Shown here: positions 46,150 to 57,947 of the stretch, piece by piece | Layout of the letters: each line of letters opens with the position of its first letter | Position numbering within the stretch: the first letter of the stretch is position 1 | NCBI GenBank assembly: GCA_019454045.1 | Contig: SKCR01038161.1 | Coordinates: 115,389 to 179,388 of the forward strand | Reading direction: 5' to 3' | From: Zanthoxylum bungeanum | Lineage: Eukaryota > Streptophyta > Magnoliopsida > Sapindales > Rutaceae | DNA length: 64,000 nucleotides | Position numbers and translations under genes: made by a program | The notes under the pieces: generated by a model | What the model was told of the DNA's origin: nothing | The model's database searches: none | Seen by the model: the letters and a program-made list of their open reading frames with translations, nothing else

Positions 46150-48341
46150 ATTACTATGGGCCACTTTTAAGCATAATTGGCAAATATTTAGGGTTCATAA
46201 CTTTGATTTGGGGCTTTTATGATTTATGCATGATTTCTTGAAATTGATGATTTTGTTGAGCTTAGATTATGATAACTTAGAGTTATGCATGATTAATTTT
46301 GAGAAAACGAATTGGATAAATTTTCCCATAATTTACATAGCTTGGCCGAATGTAGAACCCTAGATGCTCATGGTGTTTTTTGATTTTTAGACCATTGGAT
46401 GTGTTTAAATGAATGAGTATATTGATTTGTGATTTAATTAGATTGAAATCAAAATTGGATATGAAAAATGCATGATTGTCGTGAGCTTGTGAAGCATGTA
46501 TAGATTGATTTTGCTTCAATTTGTGTTGGACATGAGTTGGTCAAATTAAAGCATGATTAATTAGTTTAATTGATGTTTTGGAAATATTGGATTAATTAAT
46601 TAATTATAGGTAATACACTTTAATTAAAAATATGATATTTGAAATATTGTTATTAAATAAATTAGCCTTTAATTTTGAATTGGGCTAATGTTGTTGTATT
46701 TGGGCTTAATGGGCTTGGTTGGGCCAATTTGGTTTAGGACAATTGTATTGGATCCAAATTGGGCCTAAAACCATACCATAAAGTCCAAATAGAATAATTG
46801 GGCCTTTAATATTTAATTGGGCCTAATAGGCCAAAATTAATTTTATGGCAAATGGTGATTCCTTATTGGGCTTTGGTTGCCAAAGTCCATGCCTTAAGAA
46901 ATTAATTAAAAGCCCATTGGACTTTAATTAAATTGATATTGGATGTTAATTGGGCCTTTGAGACCCATTTAGATTGGATTTAGAATCTAAGTCTAAAAGG
47001 CACATAATTAAGTGTAATTAATTTAAATTTAGAATTAAATATGAATTAGTATTGAATATGAATTAAATTGGATTTAATATTGTAGTTCGATATAATTCAA
47101 GAATTCACACTTTGAGTACTTATTCTTAAACGAGTTGGACTCACACAAATCAATTCGTTGTTTGAACATTGGATGACCATTAATTCAAAGATTAATTAAT
47201 TTGATTAGATTGATTGAATAACATGCTTTGTGTGAATACATGGATGTATTGTATGAATAATGTATATCAGATGGATATTAGATGGGTGAGGACAATTTTG
47301 GAAATTGTTGTAATAAATTTAGAATTTATTAAATTGGACATGCGTGTCAAGCCTTTATCTCTTGACTTTTTGTACTTCTCTTCTCACCAATTCCCCTCAA
47401 TGTAAATGAGGTTTCTTTATTATATTATGTAATTGGGTAGAAATAAGTATAGTGCTAGCCGGGGAGAGGAAATTGAGAGATTTGTTCTAGGAACAATTGT
47501 TGAATATCCATCTGTATATTGTTAGTATTTATTTCGCGCCTTATTATGCTTTTAGAATGCATGCTTAAGGGTGTATGATGAGACCTAATCAAAGATAATA
47601 AATTGGTTGCCAATTTACGTGAAAAACCCTCAAATAAATATTAAGCGATTTCCTCCCATTGAGTGGTTCTCTCTCAAGATCCAAGATTGGCATTGGTTTG
47701 TTGGTCAAAGTCAAGATCAATGTCCATCGCGGATGTGTTTGAACCACGAAAGCTTTGTTCCATATCGCATGTCTTGGGTAAGTTGTGATTTGTTGGCCAA
47801 AGTCAAGGTCACTTCTTGTTCATCGACATGGATTACGACGCTTTAACACTGTCAATGGGTCTCGCTTAACTGTAATCATTAAGCTTGTTGAGCCAAAGCC
47901 AAGGCTTAGTTGATTCAGAGGAAAATGTTAGGAAATATATTGGATATATTGGCATATATATTGTATATATGTTTCGGACTTGGAGGTCCACCTACCGGAT
48001 CTAGGAATTGGATGAGATCCAATTGATCTTAGAGATTTACCTAGTTAAATATCATACAGCTTGTTGGCCAAAGTCATGGTTGTGTGTTATTTAACGGGAT
48101 CCTAGCCCACTTGGAAACTAGGTTTCCCGAGTACTCAACAGAGGGTTAGAGACTCGTCGAAAAATAGTGGGAGACCAGTATTGAATTTGCAATTTCGTTT
48201 AAATACTTGCCAATACGCGCTTTCAAATTATTTACGTCGTTATATGTTTATTAGTTGGACTAATATTTTATTAATTTTTATTGTAACACTTAGACTGTAC
48301 CCAAAAATTGTTAATTGAATAGTTAAACTATTGCAATTAAG
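46150..48341 (+). repeat. copia-A leader, 2.2 kb, non-coding
   Basis: Aligns with the copia-2 leader, including TTGGGCC words (46680-46950) and four GCCAAAG motifs (47701, 47793, 47888, 48064). The ORFs 46283-46519 and 47607-47846 are not conserved between the two elements, so I do not call genes. Confidence 0.78.
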
Positions 48342-49190
48342 ATGGCTGGAAAGAACAACGTTAGGAACATTATCATGGGCGAAAATGTCTTTAATGGTGC
48401 GAATTTCCTGACGGGGATATGAACATCAGGATTTTCCTGGGGGCCGAGAAGATGCTCTATATGATAGAGAGAACTCTCGGGCCTAAGCCTTGAATTGAGC
48501 AGCCTCTTGAGCTTGAGCTTTGGAAGACTCATAGTGATGACAACTCAACTGCTGAATCTGTCATGCTCGCTGTAATGACCCCTCAATTTTTTCGCCAGAT
48601 TAAGGGATTCGATCCTTATACTACGATGGCAAAATTGAAGGACCTTCATCGATCTAACCTTAGATCGCAAAGGTATGAATTACAGAAGAATCTCTTTCGC
48701 TCTCGAATGTCGGAGGGTACATATGTCGAGCACCATATGTCGTAGATGATTGTTGACATCGAACAGCTGGGTCAACTAGGCATAACCTTTGAGGCTGAAA
48801 CTTCTATAGATTTGATCTTACAGTCTCTTCCTGACAGCTGGAGCGGGTTCATCATGAACTACAATATGATGAAATAAGATCATACTCTTGGAGAGTTGAT
48901 GGCAATGCTACGTGAAGCAGAAAAAGAGCTTTTAAATGGCAAAAAGCGTGAGGCACACTTCGCTTCGACATCTCAGTCTGCCAAGGCTTGGCCAAAGGCT
49001 ACTGGAGGCGTGAAGAAGAAGAAGAAGAATAGAAAGGGTAAGGCCAAATCATCAAAGTCTTCTGGGAAGGCAAACGAAAAATCCCAAGAAGTCTGCCTAC
49101 AGTGTGGCAAAAGGGGTCACTAGAAGCGTGACTGCCGTGAGTACAAGGCGCACATGAAGGAAATAAAAGCGGGCAAGACACCGGCTTCAT
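48342..49190 (+). pseudogene. gag: copia-A gag, broken, with amber codon in zinc knuckle
   Basis: Starts MAGKNNVRNIIMGENVF at ATG 48342. A frameshift is near 48405 and stops are near 48493 and 48743. Open parts: MLAVMTPQFFRQIKGFDPYT and AKLKDLHRSNLRSQRYELQ (48563-48745), then MAMLREAEKELLNGKKREAH plus a lysine-rich tail (48896-49123). The CCHC knuckle reads CLQCGKRGH-stop-KRDC (49094-49135), TAG replacing what is usually Trp, with all four metal ligands kept. The same TAG is in the gag scrap at 62298-62300. Confidence 0.85.
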
Positions 49191-49606
49191 GTATGTTTGT
49201 TATTGAAATAAACATGTCTACTTCTAGTTTTAAAATTTGGATTTTTGATTCTGGTTATGGTACTCATATATATACTGATGTGCAGAATCTACAGATTAGC
49301 AGGAGACTGGCTTCAGGAGAGATAGACCTCCGACTTGGAAATGGGACTAGAGTCATCGTTTTGGCTGTTGGGACCTATATTTTGGAACTGCCCTCGGGGC
49401 ATGTACTTACTTTATCAGACTCCTATTATGTACCTAGTTTGACTAGGAATATTATTTATATATCTTTCTTATCCCAATGTGGGCATACTTTTGTATTCAG
49501 AAACACAGAGTGTTTTGTTTTTAAAAATGATATTGAGATATGTAGTGCTGATGTTAATAATGGTCTTTATATTATGAATATAATCAATCTCAAACATATA
49601 ACGTAA
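49191..49606 (+). pseudogene. copia-A aspartic protease
   Basis: Open from 49154 to 49606. WIFDSGYGTHIYTD (about 49238) has the catalytic D-S-G, followed by LRLGNGTRVIVLAVG, LPSGHVLTLSDSYYVPSLTR and NIIYISFLSQCG. This is a full-length copia protease with its active-site motif, the most intact domain of the element. It would cut the polyprotein if expressed, but gag and integrase around it are broken. Confidence 0.85.
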
Positions 49607-51130
49607 CAAACAAAAGGCTTAAATTAAGTAACAAAGATGAAACTTATATGTGGCATTGTCGTCTGGGACACATTAACAAGACTCGCATATCCACACTTTC
49701 GAAAAGTGGGTACTTGGACGGATTTTATCCAAATTCATATGACGTCTGCAAATCTTGTTTATTAGGAAAATACCTAAAACACCTTTTAGCGGTAAAGGTG
49801 CAAGTGCCACCGAACTGTTAGCCCTCGTTCATAGTGACGTACGTGGGCCCATGTCTAGCCAGGCTAGAGGTGGATATGAATACTTTGTAACCCTTACAGA
49901 TGATGCATCGCGTTATGATTATGTGTATATTATGAGACAGAAGTCGGAAACTTTTGAGAAATTCAAAGAGTTTTGACACGAAGTAGAAAAATAGACTGGC
50001 AAAAGTATTAAAACATTACAGTCGGACCGTGGTGGAGAATACTTAAGCAATGAGTTTCTCGATTACTTGAAAGAGTATGGTATTCTTTCACAATTGACTC
50101 CTCCAAGAACACCTTACAGATGATGCATCGCATTATGGTTATGTGTATATTATGAGACACAAGTCGGAAACTTTTGAGAAATTCAAGAGTTTTGACACGA
50201 AGTAGAAAAATAGACCGGCAAAAGTATTAAAACATTATAGTCGGACCGTGGTGGAGAATACTTAAGCAATGAGTTTCTCGATTACTTGAAAGAGTATGGT
50301 ATTCTTTCACAGTTGACTCCTCCAAGAACACCTTACAGATGATGCATCGCATTATGGTTATGTGTATATTATGAGACACAAGTCGGAAAATTTTGAGAAA
50401 TTCAAATAGTTTTCACACGAAGTAGAAAAATAGACCGGCAAAAGTATTAAAACATTACAGTCGGACCGTGGTGGAGAATACTTAAGCAATGAGTTTCTCG
50501 ATTACTTGAAAGAGTATGGTATTCTTTCACAGTTGACTCCTCCAAGAACACCTCAATTAAACGGTGTGTCCGAACAGAGAAATCAAACTTTGTTTGACAT
50601 GGTAAGGTCTATGATGAGTCGCACAGAGCTACCAATTTCCTTCTGGAGATATGCATTAAATAGTGCAACACTTATTTTGAATAAGGTTCATTCAAAGTCT
50701 GTTCAACAGTCTCCATATGAAATATGGACATGAAAGAAATCGGGTTTCTCATTCCTGAAGATTGGGGTTGCTGGGCATACGTTAAACATTTGGATGGTAC
50801 CAAACTAGAACCCAAATCAAATAAATGCCTATTTGTAGGTTATCCTATGGAAACCAAAGGATATTACTTCTACCACCCATAAGAGAACAAATTATTTGTT
50901 GCTCTACATGCGGTTTTCCTCGAAAAGGAATTCCAAAATACAGTGGTAAGTAAGAGGAAAGTAAAACTCAATGAAAGTCGGAGTGATACTGTTCCTGGTA
51001 CTGATTCCTTAACGGAACACGAACAGCTCATCAAGGATGAGACTGTACCACAATCTTCTAATACACAAGAATAGCTTTGGTCGAAGAGAGTTAGAAAACA
51101 ACCTGAGAGGTATGGGATTCTAATCTCACC
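49607..51130 (+). pseudogene. copia-A integrase with triplicated core segment
   Basis: GAG-pre-integrase YMWHCRLGHINKTRI ... CKSCLLGK (49640-49770, HHCC zinc pattern), LALVHSDVRGPMSSQARGGY with the first Asp (49820-49880), then a 220-bp segment present three times (49892-50550). Each copy encodes SDRGGEY with the second Asp and ends in PPRTP. After it come NGVSEQRNQTLFDMVRSMMS with the Glu (50560-50610) and PYEIWT. 50734-51130 is the decayed C-terminal region. Periods of 220 and 219 bp are not multiples of three, so the frame is destroyed. Confidence 0.92.
49892..50550 (+). repeat. Tandem triplication within copia-A integrase
   Basis: Copies start CCTTACAGATGATGCATCG at 49892, 50112 and 50331. 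Copies 2 and 3 share CATTATGG and GAGACACAAG where copy 1 has CGTTATGA and GAGACAGAAG, so the first duplication was followed by a second one. The join is ACACC|TTACAG, while the original sequence reads ACACC|TCAATT. Confidence 0.95.
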
Positions 51131-52057
51131 TCATGTGGTTATTAATCTCATTGAGGAAGACGAACCGGCTACGTATGAGGAAGCGATACAAGATATCGAC
51201 TCCACTTTATGGCAAGAAGCCATGATGTCAGAAATGGATTCCATGTACACCAACCAAGTTTGGACACTGGTCGATGCACCAAAAGGCGTAAAGCCTATTG
51301 GTTGCAAATGGGTCTTCAAGAAGAAGACCAACATGGATGGCAACATACAAACGTACAAAGCTAGGCTTGTAGCGAAAGGGTATCGTCAACAACATGGTGT
51401 CGATTACTATACAACTTTTTCCCCTGTTGCCATGATTAAATCCATTCGGATAATGCTTGCTATGGCTGTATATTTCGATTACGAAATATTACAGATGGAT
51501 GTCAAAACCGCTTTCCTTAACGAAAACTTTTTGGAGGAGGTTTATATGCAATAACCTGACGGTTTTGTCGTACCAAAACATGCAAACAAGGTTTGTGAGT
51601 TAAATCGATCCATTTATGGATGGAAGCAATCATCGCGTTCTTGGAACCAACGTTTTGATGAGATTATAAAAGAATAAGATTTCATTCAAAACGAGGATGA
51701 TCCTTGTGTACATAAGAAGGTTAGTGGGAGCGCACTGACATTCATTGTCCTTTACATAGATGATGTATTTCTTATTGGCAATGACATTTCTATACTACAA
51801 TCGGTGAAAACTTGGCTTTCATTAAAATTCTCCATGAAAGATCTGAGAGAAGTAACCTTTATTTTGGGAATAAAGATCTACCATGATAGATCTAGAAAGC
51901 TACTTGGACTCTCCCAGAGCACGTACATTGATAAAGTGTTAAATAGATTCAACATGGATCAGTCTAAGAGGGGACTGTTGCCAGTGTCACATGACGTCAC
52001 TCCATCTAAGGACATGTGTCCTAAAACTCAAGATGAGAGAGACATATAAGTCGGATC
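51131..52057 (+). pseudogene. copia-A reverse transcriptase, few lesions
   Basis: EPATYEEAIQDIDSTLWQEA, YKARLVAKGYRQQHGVDY, QMDVKTAFLNENFLEEVYMQ (51135-51554), then an in-frame TAA (51552), LNRSIYGWKQSSRSWNQRFD, another TAA near 51676, VLYIDDVFLIGND (about 51755, catalytic YIDD intact) and LREVTFILGIKIYHDRSRKL to 52049. Only point stops and small shifts separate the parts, so this RT decayed much less than that of copia-2. Confidence 0.92.
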
Positions 52058-52739
52058 TTGTTTGCTTCTGCAGTCAGATCGATCATGTATGCCATGATAT
52101 GTATGCGACCTGATGTCTCGTATGCTTTGAGCATGTGTAGTCGCTATCAGGCCGATCCAGGTGATGGTCACTGGATTGCGGTTAAGAACATCCTTAAGTA
52201 TCTTAAACGAACTAAGGATGCTTTCTCAATCTATGGTGATGGAGAATTTGAGGTAACTGGGTTTACCGATGCAAGTTTCCAAACCGATAAAGACGACTGT
52301 AAGTCGCAATCCGGGTACATATTTTGTTTGAACAACGGAGCAGTGAGCTGGAAATCTTCCAAGCAAGAGATTGTTGCCGATTCAACAACAGAAGTGGAAT
52401 ACTTCGCTGCACTTGAGGCAGCAAAAGAGGTAGTTTGGATCCGTAAATTCCTAATTGGATTAGGAGTAGTTCGTTAGCTGCTGAGCCCGTTCCTTTGTAT
52501 TGTGACAACAACTGGGCTATAGCGCAGGCTAATGAACTGCTGTCTTATCAATAATCCAAGCATGTACTTCGACCTTACCATCTGATTCATGAGATCATAC
52601 ATCGTGGTGATGTGAAAATCGAGAAGGTCGCATCAGATGACAACATTGCAGATCCGCTGATGAAGGCTATTCCTCAGTAAAAGTTTGAGCGACATGTACA
52701 TAGTTCAGGTGTTAGATACTTGAGTGACTGGCTATAGGC
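52058..52739 (+). pseudogene. copia-A RNase H
   Basis: Open 52058-52477: MICMRPDVSYALSMCSRYQA, ILKYLKRTKDAFSIYG, GFTDASFQTDKDDCKSQSGY with the first Asp, and AVSWKSSKQEIVADSTTEVE with the catalytic Glu. The C-terminus after a stop at 52475 includes YCDNNWAIAQAN with an Asp and SKHVLRPYHLIHEIIHRGDV, and ends near 52735. Two more stops are at about 52550 and 52678. Confidence 0.92.
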
Positions 52740-52751
52740 CAAGTGGGAGAT
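52740..52751 (+). other. copia-A polypurine tract
   Basis: CAAGTGGGAGAT directly before the 3' LTR, identical to copia-2. Confidence 0.9.
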
Positions 52752-54649
52752 TGTTGGACAATTATGACCAATAGCATCACTATTTGTAAAAGACATTGTG
52801 GTTTTTGTAAAAATAAACTAGGTGACAAAAGAAAATGCCATTTTATCATTTTGTAATTAGATTACTTGAATATATAAATGGTAAAAGTCCTTATGATTAG
52901 TTCTGGATTATAAGATATGAGACAATATCAATCCACTAAAGGTTTAATCATTAAATATCCCTAGTCGTAGTTTTATCGATAATGCGGAATATACTAGTAT
53001 TACACTTCTGCGCGTTATGGAAGGGTAACGTCATAGTTCTCATATATTTCGGTATTGGATACTCATGCAAGTGTAATATGGGGTTCTGTTTACCGATGGT
53101 ACGGAAACAGCTTCGCTCTGGATAGACCCCTAAGAATCTCATTGATAGTATGACTATGTGTCTACGGGAATCCGAATCAGGGTAGGTGTATTTGGTCATA
53201 ACCTGAGACTTGGATCGCTAATACTTACGACAATTAGTACGTTTTGGTTTTGATCATACAGGGCTTTAACAGGTTCTGTGTACGCCTCTTCTGGGTTTAT
53301 TAAGAATCGTAGTGTATTGGGTGTGATGTCAAGATGGAAGTATCACTTCAGTCATATGGAGATGATGATCACGCAGGGATACAGAACTGGTACTCTATTA
53401 TGTTGCAACTATCAGGATAATATGATAAGGTCATGATTATCCGATTAAAGAGACTAGTTGCTAGTGATCCGATATATGCTTCGTACGGGGCATACACTAT
53501 TCCAGCTTCATGCCTAACATGTGACATCCGATACTGGATCGTAATACGCAATACTTAGTATACTATGCCTATTATAGATTATGTATTCCTTAAAAGAATA
53601 TTTCTGGAGAATTGGGTAGGCACGGTACTTTGCTAAAGCCAACCATGTCTTGTAAATTGGTAAGAACGTGGTACCGGGTACGCACGAATTCGGATAGTCC
53701 GATGATCGGATTTACTACCAACATATGCAGGGATCTCATGGGTCGCTTCCCAAAGATTCACCGATGACGTTTGACTCGAGCAGAATTAATCTGGGATTAA
53801 TTATAAGAGAGAGAAAATTAATCTAGGATTAATTGCGATATATTAAATGAAATTAGATTAGAAGAGAGAGAATTATTAATTTGGAATTAATCGATTAAAT
53901 AATATATTCGATATATTAAATGAAATTAGATTTCATAGCGGAATTAAAATTGGATTTTAATTCGGGCGAACGAATTAATTCGCGAGCGACTTTCGTAATA
54001 ATTTTGTGAGGCATTATTATTTAATTAATTTGATTTAATTAAGTCGCAACAGAAAATTCGTTAATTTGGAATTAACAAACCCGAGCCCGAAGTGTGTTAA
54101 ACGGGCCCACTGGGATTTTGAATTTAAAGTGGGGCCCACCTAGTCACATCACTACTCAACTTTATCACTTTATGTTGATAGAAGTTGTTAGTTGTTTTTT
54201 GCTTGTAAAGTACACAAGCTTATTTTAATTGATGTGTGATAGACCCTTACTAACTTTTGGAGATTTGGTATATGGTATATTGATTTTGGAAAATCAAAAC
54301 CAAGTAACACAACACTCTCTCCCTCTCATTTTGGTTAAGGCCGAATACTATCCCCCTCTTCATCTCTCTATTGGCGTGAACGTAGGGTTCATGTGTTCTT
54401 GATTTTGTTTCAAAATCTTGATTGCTAGCACAACAAAGGAGTCAACAAAGGTGATAGGGAAACCATTCCCTAGAGTTTGGAATTCAAAGTTTAAAGCTTG
54501 GAGCTCAACATTCATACAAAGGAGGCAAATTTTTGAAATCTCTACATCCTACTTAGCCGATCAAAGTAAGTGTTTTTCCGCAAACTTATTTTGATTATTC
54601 ACACAATTTTATGCTTAATAGATCCTTGGCATGTTCTAGTAATCCAACA
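52752..54649 (+). repeat. copia-A 3' LTR (1898 bp)
   Basis: TGTTGGACAATTATGACC...AATCCAACA. More diverged from its 5' partner than the copia-2 pair, so the element is older. The palindrome array is at 53784-54076; the ATTTTATC unit is lost here, and another unit reads ten-base arms around tgg (53940-53962). Confidence 0.93.
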
Positions 54650-57600
54650 AATACTATACCGATAACCGTAAGTACAACACTAATATCAAAACTTTTAATC
54701 TATAAGGTCCCTATGCAACTTCATAAGTCAATACTTCATAATTTACAACTAATTCCACTAATACAGTAAAATCAACCGGGGCACTCCCACTGCATCTTTT
54801 CTGACTCTATATGACGTAGACTATCTAACGTCATAATGAGACTCAAAACTAATATGACCCTAATGGTTGCAGACTATATTCTCCATGAATAAGAAAATCG
54901 TTCTTAATATCTCCAAGATAATAAAGAACATGTTTCAAGACCCATAACATGGTCTATAGAGTATCAAAAATAGCTCGTAACAATTACGATTAAATTGATA
55001 TCTTTAATCGTACATAATATAGTACTCATTATGCCATCATCCTATAATGTAAAAGATTGACTAGAGATTCTAATCAATATCTCTTTCGACAAAAGAATCA
55101 TCATTTACGAAATATAAATACTATATACAAGAGACACACTAACTGTCAAACAGTTATACTAACTATTACACAGATCGTCTTGTTGTGTCCTTTAATAGAT
55201 CATATCTAATGCACGACTGATGGAAGTATCTCACAAGTCTCTTAGTTTTATATCATATATAAAATCTTATATCGAATATAACAAAGACCACTCCCACTGC
55301 TTTCAGGGAGAAAATAAGACTTATGTAAGCCTTTTATCTTATAAACATCTCACTATTACATTAATAATGATAATGTCGTTAGGATATACAATACTAGAAA
55401 GAAATATGTACGCTTCTACTTACCCTACTATAACATATGTATTCTCTATGCTTTGATAAAATTCAGACAATCTGACTAATATCAAAATTAGATAACACAG
55501 ATTTCCGGAAAGCTCATCTGAGTCTACAATAGGCTCTATAAGCTGGTATATCAAACTGTGATCTTAACAAAATACAAACTCCAGGGCCATTCCAGAACGA
55601 ACTCTTCAAGCAAAGAAATCACAATGGATATCCTCTTCGAAGAAACCATTCAGGAACACCACTTTGTATCCTAGCTAAAATACATAGCAATTTTCCTCAG
55701 AATCTACAATAGATTACTGAGTATAACCTTTCTCATTGTCATACTATAAAGGTCAAACCTTTAATATGCTCACTCTGTTTTTTTGCTGCGCAAAAAAATT
55801 TCAAATATTATGAACAACTCATAATGATAGCTTAATCAAGTTCAAAACTTGATCGTAGTAAGCTATAAATAATTTTGGATTTATGGTTTAATGTCAACTT
55901 ATGAAATTGATATCAAATATCGCTCCCACTACAAGTTATAGGATAATTTTCTACGATAAGAAAACTGCAGAACCATTAAGTATCAATATTTCGCAAATGA
56001 TTCTAACATCCTATTGGACTTATATGGAAACTGCTAAGGGTCTTTTCATCTTATTAATTATGCATTTCTATTTATAGTTTATCACTCTCACATTTAACTT
56101 CAATAAGTCAAGTTTTTTCTACAATGGTCAGCATCCGATGTTACACACCAAGTAATAAAACAATTTAATTACTTGTGATCGTAGAAAAGATATTCTATCA
56201 AATAGAATACAATATTCTATTAAATAGAATAAATGTTGAACTTTTGCTTGTACCTCCGAGGCGCAAGTACTTTTCAATTATATAACCATTATACAAGAGA
56301 AAGATTCAAATCTCAAACTTTTCAAGATTCAAATTTTCTACCTATACATATCATATATGTAACTGTAGAAACAAATGGAATATTAATTAAAAGGATGAAT
56401 TAGTGTTACTGGAGAATATTCTAGAGAGTATTGAAACTAATTGGGTAACACTCAATATCAAACGAATCAAATCATATAAGATTCGATTTCACCCACTGAC
56501 CAATTCTATCACAATGGAATCGTAGAAAAATATTATTGAGTAAGAATCATATCATTAAATAACTATAAAACTAATTGCCATAAATTCATATGTTTGATCA
56601 TATCAAACATCTTTGAATAATTCAAAGACTCATGATGAATTTAAAGATATAGTTTTCAAAACTTCAAATCGAATATCTTTGAACCAGTCAAAATATTCTA
56701 TTCGCATTTCATCAGAAACATATTGAAAGTTCTCGAACCATTGAAGACGTTCAATATGTGTTCTATTAGAAATACGTAACTAAGTCATGACAACTCATTA
56801 ACTAAGTTATGACGTAAAGAATAATATCGAAGGTAATTTATAATTCATTAAACTACATACATCCACTGTATTAGTTTAATAAATCGGTGGTCCAATGACG
56901 AACATTCGTTAAATGAGATTTAATCACATTCCCGAATACAATATTCATTAAATGGATAAGGATATTTGGTGTGATCTCGTATCAGACCACCATTTACCAT
57001 ACAGAATAAGCATCTAATGCTTAAGTGATAAGATCTCATAAAGCACTTTTATAAAATATTTAGTTAACCAAATATTTTTCTTAATTTTTATCTCTTCATC
57101 AATGACACTACTAGTCATTTTAAAATATGAAATAATTATTTATAAAGAATAAGTAATTATCCAATAGTCGCAAGTTCAGATATCAAATATCAAAATAATT
57201 ATTAAATAATATTTTAAATAACTAGACGGGAGATCTGGTATCCAATATCTATAGTTTTCGTATTGTGAGAATCGATATTCTCTACACACAACTGTACATA
57301 TCTCATTTATTTAGCTTTATGATTTGCCTTCAACTATTCACAACAATTGTAAATAATTGATTAGCAAATTATGTCAGACACACTACCTCTAAAGGTCACT
57401 AAAGCCAAGAAATGTCATTATCAGATAAACAAATACCTAATGGGGTTTTCTTAATGCCAGTCAAGAATTTCGAGACTTGAACTAACTCACGTCAATTCTT
57501 ACTACAAAAGAAACTATCTTCTCTAGAGAATTATATCCTAAAACAGATATCTATTTAGATTACCTAATGTGACTTAGTAACTAAGTCACCAACCATCTTG

Positions 57601-57720
57601 ATTTTTCTTGAAAATCAGAACAATAGTTCCCGATGGTTTAGACTAATCTAACAATATCCAAGCTTACTCTTAAGCTAGAACCTATTCTAGAATTCTGCAA
57701 CCATAAGTGAAGTCAGAAAA
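54650..57720. other. About 3 kb AT-rich sequence, origin unknown (possibly copia-3 interior)
   Basis: No ORF above about 80 codons in either strand and no domain I can recognise. CTCCCACT occurs at 54785, 55291 and 55923; on the minus strand this is AGTGGGAG, the core of copia polypurine tracts. That would fit the zone upstream of the copia-3 3' LTR. Other words such as AAATAGAATA and AATAATT recur without clear periodicity. The ORF at 55220-55456 has no support. Confidence 0.4.
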
Positions 57721-57743
57721 CACATACACACACACACACACAC

Positions 57744-57822
<79 letters not shown>

Positions 57823-57851
57823 GTGTGTGTGTGTGTTGTGTGTGTGTGTGT
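57721..57851. repeat. Compound self-complementary microsatellite (CA)n(TA)n(TG)n
   Basis: About 24 bases of CA repeat, about 95 of TA repeat with one slip (ATTAT at 57811), then about 30 of TG repeat with one slip. CA and TG arms are complementary, so the whole can fold into one hairpin. ORFs across it on both strands are artefacts. Confidence 0.97.
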
Positions 57852-57947
57852 TAGTGTTCCTAAAGCTTGAATTTTGCAACAAAATCCATGGGAGAGAGCT
57901 TGAGGTTCACGATTTTTCAAGGAAGAAGAGAAAGTTTGGTTACTGTG
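57852..57947. other. Short unassigned spacer
   Basis: Between the microsatellite and the next LTR. Contains CCATGGGAGAGAGCTTGAGG; no assignment. Confidence 0.3.

Larger units (their letters stand above)
42058..54649 (+). mobile_element. copia-A: Angela-like Ty1/copia element, 12.6 kb with one nested solo LTR
   Basis: 5' LTR 42058-46149 (split by LTR-B), leader, gag, protease, integrase, RT, RNase H, polypurine tract, 3' LTR 52752-54649. Target duplication AATAT (42053-42057) and AATAC (54650-54654), 4 of 5 matching. Without LTR-B it is about 10.4 kb. It is the best coding representative of the copia-2 family, though broken in every domain. Confidence 0.92.
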
